A stretch of 64,000 nucleotides of DNA from Granulosicoccus sp045106475. Its GTDB lineage: Bacteria > Pseudomonadota > Gammaproteobacteria > Granulosicoccales > Granulosicoccaceae. Below the pieces are notes generated by a model. The model searched no databases, had not been told where the DNA came from, and saw only the letters and a program-made list of their open reading frames with translations. Of this stretch, positions 16,221 to 23,021 are shown in pieces. Location of the stretch: the NCBI GenBank assembly GCA_045106475.1, contig JBGCEO010000050.1, positions 1 to 64,000 of the forward strand, given 5' to 3'. Both the position numbers and the translations under genes were made by a program. Position 1 is the first letter of the stretch. Each line of letters begins with the position of its first letter.

Positions 16221-16250
16221 CTAGCCGCCTTCTCCAACACAGGCGGCTAG
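16221..16250. promoter_or_regulatory. Perfect 10-bp inverted repeat just upstream of the MocR gene
   Basis: CTAGCCGCCT (16221-16230) and AGGCGGCTAG (16241-16250) form a perfect G-C-rich hairpin with a ten-base loop, ending six bases before the TTG start at 16257. If that start is right, the only Shine-Dalgarno-like AGGCGG is inside the stem, so the hairpin could limit translation. It might instead be an operator or a weak terminator. Confidence 0.45.
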
Positions 16251-16256
16251 TAAGTT

Positions 16257-17789
16257 TTGAGTTCTCTGGTTGCCCGCAAACAGCGTATGAGGCAGGTTTT
16301 GGCTGAGTCAGTAACACAAACTAAATTCGTTCTACCTGAGGTGTCGAGCCTGGGCTTGCGTGATCAGATATGCGAATTGGTGAGTGCCGCTATAACCTCA
16401 GAGGTTTTGTCTCCAGACAAGCGACTCCCGTCGTGCAGAGAAATGGCCGAGCAACTGGAGGTATCCAGAAATACAGTGTTTGCAGCTTATGGGCGTCTTA
16501 TTGAACTGGGTTTAGTCGTCTCTCGCGATCGTTCCGGTTATTACGTCAACCCCCTAGTGCAAGATAAGGAACCCGGCAAGAGCAAACCTACCGGAGCATT
16601 CAAGCCCCCGTCCAAGGCACCTGTTGAATTCGAATCACTCAATCTTGTACCTGTAGACAATCCACTAAACTGGACCAGCTATCCGTATCCGTTTATCTAT
16701 AACCAGATAGACCCTGATCTATTTCCAGTGGATGGTTGGCGAGAATGTACCAGGCTGGCTCTTAGTACCACTCAGATGGCAGCCTGGCGCGATGATTCGG
16801 TAGAAAGCGACAGTCATCAATTGGCTCAGCAACTTAGGCAACGATTGCTTAGTTCACGTGGAATCTATGCCGATGAAGATGAAATACTAATAACCTTGGG
16901 CGCGCAAAACGCACTCTTTATTATCGGTGCCACGCTTGCACATAGAAACAAGTCAATTGCTATTGAAGACCCAGGTTTTCCGGGTGCTCGAAATGCTTTT
17001 AACTTGACTGGAAATCAGGTTGTTGGTGTGCCCATTGATGAAAATGGGCTGATAGTCGATGCCATACCTGACGAATGCCAACTCGTATTTACAACACCCA
17101 GTCATCAGTTTCCAACCATGGTGACGATGTCACAAAAAAGACGCGAACAACTCCTTCAGTCTGCTGAAAAAAACGACTTTCTGATCATTGAGGATGACTA
17201 CGAAGCCGAGATGAACTACTTCAATGCACGCTCGCGCTCTCTGCGATCTCAAGATCAGCACAATCGCGTCATCTACATCGGGAGCCTTTCAAAAACAGTG
17301 TCACCAGGTATTCGGCTTGGCTTCATGGTTGCGCATAGGGACATTATCAAACAGGCACGCATCGTTAGAGGGGTTATGATGCGACACCCACCCACTATTG
17401 TTCAGGAAGTGGTTGCCATGTTCTTTCGGCTTGGATACTACGACTCGCATATTCGCAATATAGAACGTCGCTACAGAAAGCGCTGGCATGCCATGAACGA
17501 ATCCATAGGAAAGCATCTAGGCATGCTGCAACGAGCAAGCTCACTCGGTGGCACATCGTTCTGGCTCACAGGCCCGCCTGGCTTTGACGCCACAGAGTTG
17601 AATGTTCGACTAAGAAACAGAGGTGTGCTGATAGATATTGGCGAGATTTTTAGCTTGAGCGCAGACAAACGCAGCTTCCGTCTGGGGTTTGCATTTGTAC
17701 CGCTTAAAAAACTTGATGAAGGCATCCGAATCATAGCCGAAGAAGTGAATGATCAGCTCTCACGAGTAAATCGCCTTCAAAATAAATAG
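16257..17789 (+). CDS. MocR/GabR-type regulator (GntR winged helix fused to PLP aminotransferase-like domain)
   Basis: The protein has about 500 residues. The N-terminal GntR-type winged helix includes RDQICELVSAAITSEVLSPDKRLPSCREMAEQLEVSRNTVFAAYGRL. A fold-type I aminotransferase domain follows, with the PLP lysine in YIGSLSKTVSPGIRLGFMV and the conserved aspartate/tyrosine stretch IIEDDYEAEMNY. Such proteins sense an amino compound through PLP and control adjacent genes. It is divergent from the eleven-gene transport/hydrolase operon, its likely target. The start is unsure: TTG at 16257 with AGGCGG ten bases upstream, or ATG at 16287 without a visible site. Confidence 0.9.
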   Translation: MSSLVARKQRMRQVLAESVTQTKFVLPEVSSLGLRDQICELVSAAITSEVLSPDKRLPSCREMAEQLEVSRNTVFAAYGRLIELGLVVSRDRSGYYVNPLVQDKEPGKSKPTGAFKPPSKAPVEFESLNLVPVDNPLNWTSYPYPFIYNQIDPDLFPVDGWRECTRLALSTTQMAAWRDDSVESDSHQLAQQLRQRLLSSRGIYADEDEILITLGAQNALFIIGATLAHRNKSIAIEDPGFPGARNAFNLTGNQVVGVPIDENGLIVDAIPDECQLVFTTPSHQFPTMVTMSQKRREQLLQSAEKNDFLIIEDDYEAEMNYFNARSRSLRSQDQHNRVIYIGSLSKTVSPGIRLGFMVAHRDIIKQARIVRGVMMRHPPTIVQEVVAMFFRLGYYDSHIRNIERRYRKRWHAMNESIGKHLGMLQRASSLGGTSFWLTGPPGFDATELNVRLRNRGVLIDIGEIFSLSADKRSFRLGFAFVPLKKLDEGIRIIAEEVNDQLSRVNRLQNK

Positions 17790-17891
17790 CTCGGCTAAAA
17801 ATACTGTCCTGCTAAAATTGTAGAACTGTCTCTTACGAGATCGTTTGAATCGCGTTACATTTTAATGGCACAGATACTCAAGCCCTGACCC

Positions 17892-19043
17892 ATGAGCGCA
17901 TACCGGCCTTTTTCCATAGCGGTACCCGAAGACACACTCACGTTTATTCGCAGACGTGTGCAGGAATACCCCTGGCATGAAATGCCGGTTGACGGCGGTT
18001 GGGGCTACGGTACCAACCTGGATTACATGAAGGAATTGTGTGATTACTGGGTAAATGACTTTGATTGGCGCAAACAGGAAGCCAACATCAATCGCTTTTC
18101 ACATTTTAAAGCACCGGTGGATGGGTTGGACATCCATTTTATACATGAAAAAGGCAGTGGTCCTAACCCTAGGCCACTAATCATTAGCCATGGCTGGCCG
18201 GGAACGATAGTCGAGTTTATGGACTTTATAGACTTGCTCGCTCATCCGGAAAACCACGGCGGATCAGTCGATGATGCCTTTGATGTCATAGCACCTTCAC
18301 TACCCGGTTTTGGTTTTTCAGATCCTCCACCTCGTCCGTATGGGCCCAGAAAAATGGCAGCGCTGTTTAATGCGCTCATGACTGATGTGCTTGGCTATAA
18401 GCGCTATCTGGCTCAAGGCGGAGACTGGGGCGGCGCTATATCCAGTTGGCTGGGATACGAACACTTCGAGGCTTGTGCAGCCATCCATATCAATATACTG
18501 ACCATGCGCCACAAGGATGAACCAAAAGGCGCTGAGGAAATCGCTTGGGCACAACAATTTGAAGTTGACCAGATCATGCAAAATGGTTATCGCACGCAAC
18601 AAGCAACCAAACCACAAACATTGAGCTATGCAATGATGGATAGCCCGGTAGGCATAGCTGCATGGATACTGGAAAAAATGAATGGCTGGTCAGATACAGT
18701 CGGTGACGATGTAGAGAGTGTTTATAGCAAGGATCAACTACTGACAAACATTATGATCTACATCGTCACTCGCACATTCAATACGGCTTCCTGGATCTAC
18801 TACGGTCGTCGCGAAGAGGGCGGTAGAATTATGTCTCCCGAGGGAAGACGAGTAGAAGTACCTACAGGCTGTGCGCTATTCCCCAAAGAACTACTGGCAT
18901 GGCCGCCGCGTAGTTACGCTGAACGACTCTACAACATCACTCAATGGACGCAAATGCCGCGTGGTGGACATTTTGCAGCCATGGAAGAACCCGATTTACT
19001 GATTCAAGATATTCGGCAATTTTCACGCAGCCTCGATTGGTAG
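17892..19043 (+). CDS. Epoxide hydrolase (EHN-domain alpha/beta hydrolase)
   Basis: The 383-residue protein begins with an epoxide-hydrolase N-terminal lid domain (WHEMPVDGGWGYGTNLDYMKELCDYW) followed by the alpha/beta hydrolase core. Visible are the oxyanion motif HGWPG, the nucleophile Asp in AQGGDWGGAIS, and the catalytic His in RGGHFAAMEEP. The ring-opening tyrosine is probably in the cap region. It hydrates an epoxide to a diol, detoxifying or catabolic; the substrate is unknown. It stands alone, 102 bp after the MocR gene and convergent with gabD. Confidence 0.9.
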   Translation: MSAYRPFSIAVPEDTLTFIRRRVQEYPWHEMPVDGGWGYGTNLDYMKELCDYWVNDFDWRKQEANINRFSHFKAPVDGLDIHFIHEKGSGPNPRPLIISHGWPGTIVEFMDFIDLLAHPENHGGSVDDAFDVIAPSLPGFGFSDPPPRPYGPRKMAALFNALMTDVLGYKRYLAQGGDWGGAISSWLGYEHFEACAAIHINILTMRHKDEPKGAEEIAWAQQFEVDQIMQNGYRTQQATKPQTLSYAMMDSPVGIAAWILEKMNGWSDTVGDDVESVYSKDQLLTNIMIYIVTRTFNTASWIYYGRREEGGRIMSPEGRRVEVPTGCALFPKELLAWPPRSYAERLYNITQWTQMPRGGHFAAMEEPDLLIQDIRQFSRSLDW

Positions 19044-19115
19044 GCAGCCAGTAACTCAACAGCTGTATCAAAGAGGTACCTGAGGCAAACTCAGGCACCC
19101 GGACAACGATTGCCG

Positions 19116-19141
19116 CTGGAATAGTGATATCACTATTCCAG
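19116..19141. terminator. 26-bp perfect palindrome between convergent genes
   Basis: CTGGAATAGTGAT is followed immediately by its reverse complement, giving a 26-bp perfect palindrome with no loop. It lies 73 bp after the epoxide hydrolase stop and just before the repeat patch at the gabD 3' end. As RNA it could fold with a short loop on either strand and end both transcripts. It lacks a T-tract, so an operator or cruciform element is possible. Confidence 0.5.
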
Positions 19142-19145
19142 TAAA

Positions 19146-19268
19146 CCTAGGCAGCGGGATCGATACCACCCATGCACCTAGGCAGCGGATCGATACCACC
19201 CATACACCTAGGCAGCGGGATCGATACCACCCATACACCTAGGCAGCGGGATCGATACCACCCATACA
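19146..19268. repeat. 31-bp tandem repeat made of the gabD 3' end
   Basis: Four head-to-tail copies of a 31-bp unit starting CCTAGGCAGCGGGATCG: 19146-19176, 19177-19206 (one G missing), 19207-19237 and 19238-19268. The last copy is the actual end of gabD, encoding CMGGIDPAA and the stop. The other three are non-coding copies downstream, each carrying the same last codons and stop. The near identity suggests recent slippage or unequal exchange. Confidence 0.92.
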
Positions 19269-20705
19269 AAGGTACTTGAGCTCCATGAAATCATCTAGAC
19301 CATAACGCGAACCTTCCCGACCTAAGCCGGACATCTTGACGCCACCAAAAGGTGCTTCTGCAGTGGAGATCAAACCGGTATTTATTCCAACCATGCCGTA
19401 GTCAAGAGCTTCACCGACACGCCAGGCGCGAGCTAAGTCTCGTGTATAGAAATAGGAAGCCAGGCCAAACTCAGTATTGTTGGCAGCGGCAACAACCTCA
19501 TCCTCAGTTTCAAATTCAAACAGTGGAGCTAATGGTCCAAACGTTTCTTCAGTGGCAACTGCCATATCAGCAGTGACGCCTGTGAGTATGGTGGGCTCGA
19601 AAAACAAGCCTCCAAGGCTGTGACGTTTACCACCCTGCGCTACTTCTGCACCCTTAGAAGCTGCGTCACTAATATGCTGTTCGACTTTACTAACAGCGGC
19701 GTCATCGATCAACGGACCAAAGACAATGCCCTCATCAAAACCGTTGCCAGTGGGGAGCGTTGCAACCTTCGCTACCAGTTTCTCCGCGAATTCCTTATAC
19801 ACGCCCGATTGCACATAAATTCTGTTTGCACACACACAGGTCTGACCGTTGTTTCGAAACTTTGCAATAACAGCTCCTTCTATTGCGGCATCAAGGTCAG
19901 CATCATCGAAAACAATAAACGGTGCATTACCGCCTAACTCAAGGCCAAGCTTCTTGATCGTGGGCGCACACTGCTCATAGAGTTTTGAACCAACCTCTGT
20001 CGAGCCCGTGAATGTCAACTTCTGAACGATCGGGTTAGCCGTCATTTCGGCGCCAATCTCCCGCGCTGATCCTGTTATAACCGAAAAGAGACCGGCAGGA
20101 ATACCAGCACGCTCAGCCAAAACGGCAATGGCGATAGCCGAAAAAGGCGTTTGCGAAGCAGGCTTTAAGACCATGGAACAACCGGCAGCAAACGCAGGAC
20201 CCGCTTTGCGCGTAATCATCGCATTAGGAAAGTTCCAAGGTGTAACGGCCGCAACAACACCAATAGGCTGTTTGATAGTCACGATGCGCTTATCGGGCGC
20301 GTGACCCGGCGTTACATCACCATAGGCACGTCGCCCCTCCTCTGCAAACCAATCGATGAAGGATGCACCATAGGCAATTTCGCCTTTTGCCTCTGCCAGC
20401 GGTTTGCCTTGTTCGGCAGTTAATATGGTGCCCAGATCATCCTGGTTCTCCATCATTAACTCGTACCAGCGGCGCATGATCTGGCAGCGCTCCTTAGCGG
20501 TTCGTTTTGCCCAGCCAGCGCGCGCAACCTCCGCAACTTCTATTGCTTCGCGCGTCTCTGCGCCTCCCAGTTTGGGAACGTAGCCGATGATCTCATTAGT
20601 AGCAGGATTGGTTACGGCAATTCCTGTGTCCGCACTAGCCTCGACCCAGTTTTTTCCAACCAGCGCAGCTTGTTTAAATAAAGATGCATCTTTAAGCGAA
20701 TCCAT
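19239..20705 (-). CDS. gabD: NAD(P)-dependent succinate-semialdehyde dehydrogenase
   Basis: The 488-residue aldehyde dehydrogenase has the family motifs in place: TPWNFPNAMITRKAGPA, the NAD loop FTGSTEVG, the general base Glu in LELGGNAPFIVF and the catalytic Cys in NNGQTCVCANR. The FxxNxGQTCxCxNR form, and PFGGVKMSGLGREGSRYG at the end, are typical of GabD. It oxidises succinate semialdehyde to succinate, the last step of GABA and putrescine breakdown. The gene is solitary here, but the puu-type operon at 51850-56638 would produce its substrate. The ATG at 20705 has AAGGGA seven bases upstream. Its 3' end has been copied downstream three times. Confidence 0.93.
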   Translation of the reverse strand: MDSLKDASLFKQAALVGKNWVEASADTGIAVTNPATNEIIGYVPKLGGAETREAIEVAEVARAGWAKRTAKERCQIMRRWYELMMENQDDLGTILTAEQGKPLAEAKGEIAYGASFIDWFAEEGRRAYGDVTPGHAPDKRIVTIKQPIGVVAAVTPWNFPNAMITRKAGPAFAAGCSMVLKPASQTPFSAIAIAVLAERAGIPAGLFSVITGSAREIGAEMTANPIVQKLTFTGSTEVGSKLYEQCAPTIKKLGLELGGNAPFIVFDDADLDAAIEGAVIAKFRNNGQTCVCANRIYVQSGVYKEFAEKLVAKVATLPTGNGFDEGIVFGPLIDDAAVSKVEQHISDAASKGAEVAQGGKRHSLGGLFFEPTILTGVTADMAVATEETFGPLAPLFEFETEDEVVAAANNTEFGLASYFYTRDLARAWRVGEALDYGMVGINTGLISTAEAPFGGVKMSGLGREGSRYGLDDFMELKYLCMGGIDPAA

Positions 20706-21037
20706 AAATAAGTCCCTTGGTGTAATGAGCCATCGTGATCAAGCGCAGTGTTTATATCATCGACAGCACAGCGCAAAAACGCGCTTGTTTCCGGTGGTTT
20801 CAGTATCGCCTTGGTTTTTCTGCAATGTGTGTGAGATTTGTACCGCAGGGTGAGCGTACAGCTTGCCTTTTCGCACCTTGTCATCGTCGCTACTAGGCTA
20901 GGAATTACCCTGGAATCACCACATTAGAATTAGATAGACTTACTAGAATCAACATGTTAAGGAAGTGATGCTTGTCTTGTCAAGATGCAGCCAGGAAGGA
21001 TACTGCAAATACGCCCGTACTTGTACTTAGGTCTAAG
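20706..21037. other. Intergenic region upstream of gabD, up to the insertion sequence
   Basis: About 330 bp without a convincing gene. It should hold the gabD promoter and the left flank of the insertion sequence. Short open frames on both strands have no ribosome-binding site or domain signal. Confidence 0.5.
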
Positions 21038-22081
21038 AAACTGCCCCAGCATGCTGGGGATGGACTTTCCTGATAAGCTAGTTCTGACACTACAAAACCG
21101 AGAGTTTCACATGGATGTGAACACACGATGCCCGGGCTGCGATGCGCCCAGATCCTTCTTTGTGCGCGATGGCTTCTATGCGCGTGCCGACGATGCCAAA
21201 TCCATTCAACGCTTTAAGTGCAAACGCTGCGCGAAGAAGTTCTCTGCGGCTACCTTCAGCTCGACCTACCGGCAGAAGAAACGGCGCATTAATTCAACGG
21301 TGCGATTCTGCTTTGCCAGCAACATGTGCCCCCGGGATATTGCTGAGCTTGTCGGGGTCAACATCAAGACGATCGCGTCTCGCCTGATATGGCAGGCCAG
21401 GCTATCCCGGGAAAAGAACCGTCGCTATCTCAAGGCCTTTATCAAGCAGCACGGACCCATAGACGCGGTCGAGATCGATGATCGGCTGACTTGCGAGCCT
21501 ACCAACTGCAAACAAATGACCGTCCCTCTGGCGGTCCTTGATGGGGTACGAGGCCCATGGTTCTTCCGGGTAGCGTCCATCCCGGCCTTTGGCCATCTGG
21601 CAGCAGTTTCACGCAAACGTTACGGTAAACGAGCTGATCAAAGTTATGCCGCTCGGCACGATGTGTTTGAGGAACTGCAGCGCTGCCTACCTGCCGATGT
21701 GCACTTTAAAACCGATGGGCACCAGCAATACCCGTCGCTACTCAAGCGCTACTTTCCGAACAGTACGCATGAGGTACATATCAGCGATAGGGGCTGCGTA
21801 GTGGGTCAGGGGGAGTTGAAGAAAACCCGCTTCGATTACCTGTTCAGCGTGAATCACTCGTTTGCCAACATTCGGGCAAAGGTGAACCGATTGAACCGGC
21901 GCACCTGGTGCACCACCAAGCTGCCCGAGCGCCTGGCCGATCACATCGATATCTACATCGATGTGTTGTGTGATCGATTGAAGCTGCTGTCGCTGCCGGT
22001 GAAAAAGACTGCGACGGTTGGATGATGCACGGAAGTTCGGTCGATCTTGTCCCGGCTATCCCCATCCAACTGGGGCAGTTT
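21038..22081 (+). mobile_element. Insertion sequence of about 1.04 kb with terminal inverted repeats
   Basis: The left end at 21038 reads AAACTGCCCCAG, then five bases, then TGGGGAT. The right end, on the opposite strand from 22081, reads AAACTGCCCCAG, five different bases, then TGGGGAT. These 26-bp ends match at about 20 positions, with the mismatches in the centre. They bracket one transposase gene. I see no clear target-site duplication next to the ends. The element separates gabD from the biosynthetic cluster and appears not to interrupt a gene. Confidence 0.85.
21060..22025 (+). CDS. Transposase with N-terminal zinc ribbon (IS1/IS1595-like)
   Basis: The protein has about 320 residues. 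The N-terminus has a zinc ribbon (CPGC, then CKRC about 30 residues later) and a helix-turn-helix region (MCPRDIAELVGVNIKTIASRLI), as in IS1-like and IS1595-like transposases. Catalytic aspartates are likely in DAVEIDDRL and HFKTDGHQQY. The C-terminal block NRLNRRTWCTTK is typical of this group, but I could not place the third acidic residue with confidence. Starts at 21051, 21060 and 21111 are all possible; the first lies inside the left inverted repeat. No frameshift or stop is seen, so the gene may be intact. Confidence 0.8.
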   Translation: MDFPDKLVLTLQNREFHMDVNTRCPGCDAPRSFFVRDGFYARADDAKSIQRFKCKRCAKKFSAATFSSTYRQKKRRINSTVRFCFASNMCPRDIAELVGVNIKTIASRLIWQARLSREKNRRYLKAFIKQHGPIDAVEIDDRLTCEPTNCKQMTVPLAVLDGVRGPWFFRVASIPAFGHLAAVSRKRYGKRADQSYAARHDVFEELQRCLPADVHFKTDGHQQYPSLLKRYFPNSTHEVHISDRGCVVGQGELKKTRFDYLFSVNHSFANIRAKVNRLNRRTWCTTKLPERLADHIDIYIDVLCDRLKLLSLPVKKTATVG

Positions 22082-22124
22082 ATATAACTTATGCTCATTT
22101 AGAACCCGGCAGATGCCTGGCAAC

Positions 22125-23021
22125 TCAACGGATTCTATTGAACCTTGCACTGGCAAACCACTCGCACACCCAACGTATAACTCGTTGACGATCTGTCTTG
22201 AGGATCAGTGTGTGATCTGCTTCGGTCAAATACTGCTCACTAACATTAGGGCTGTTGCGTAACTCGGGGAACATGGCAAAGAGCTGTCCCTTATACGTAT
22301 AGTCGTCATGCTCGCTGCCTGTGTATACAAAAAGCAGATCAGTTTCTGCTTGGCTCAGACTGAGCAGTGCATCAGCTGTTTCCTGTTGCGGAGGTATATA
22401 ACGGTAATCATCATCCAGCTCGATCAGCGCTGCTCTCTCGGCCAACGCCGCCTTGTTAGCTGGGCGCATGAAGTTGCTTAGCCGGTTACGGATTTTTTGC
22501 CACACAAACAATCGAGGTAGATAGAATTTAAGCAGGCGGTTTATAAAAAACCATCCGGCCTTGTAGGCGTAGCCATTAAGCAATACCAACCCCACCACAC
22601 GCTCATCACGCTGCGCTGTCGCAAGTGCATCGTCTGCGCCTGAACAAAGGCCGATCAGCACAAAGCGTTTATGCCCATAGTGCTCATCCAGATAGTCCAT
22701 GGCTCTTGTAACCTCGCTGATTGAGCGCTCCATAAAATAGCCACCCAGGCTACTGGTCTCACTCTCACCCACACCCGATAAATCAAATCGTAGACCGGCA
22801 ATACCCTGGAGTGACAAGGCACGCGCGAGCTCTACGTGCAATCGAGTCGGACCAACATGATGTAGAAGACCGGCAGTTAGAAAGAGCGCGCAGGGTTTGG
22901 ACGTATCGGCGTTAAGCGCTGGCGTGTAGACGCCGGTCAAGATGCTATCGGTACCAAATGCACATGCATCCTCAAGAGGATGATCTGATGCAGCCTGCGC
23001 GGTAACAAGAGAGCTACTCAT
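22125..23021 (-). CDS. Alpha/beta hydrolase, resembling exosortase-associated hydrolase 1
   Basis: The 298-residue protein contains LHHVGPTRLHVELARALSLQGIAGLRFDLSGVGES and the nucleophile elbow GLCSGADDAL, with a catalytic His likely in EADHTL. The GPxRLxVxLARxLAxxG pattern recalls the hydrolases found with exosortase/PEP-CTERM loci and with stand-alone adenylation genes. Its start overlaps the stop of the adenylation-PCP gene (ATGA at 23018-23021). It may act as a free-standing thioesterase releasing the PCP-bound product; this is inference from context. Confidence 0.75.
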   Translation of the reverse strand: MSSSLVTAQAASDHPLEDACAFGTDSILTGVYTPALNADTSKPCALFLTAGLLHHVGPTRLHVELARALSLQGIAGLRFDLSGVGESETSSLGGYFMERSISEVTRAMDYLDEHYGHKRFVLIGLCSGADDALATAQRDERVVGLVLLNGYAYKAGWFFINRLLKFYLPRLFVWQKIRNRLSNFMRPANKAALAERAALIELDDDYRYIPPQQETADALLSLSQAETDLLFVYTGSEHDDYTYKGQLFAMFPELRNSPNVSEQYLTEADHTLILKTDRQRVIRWVCEWFASARFNRIR

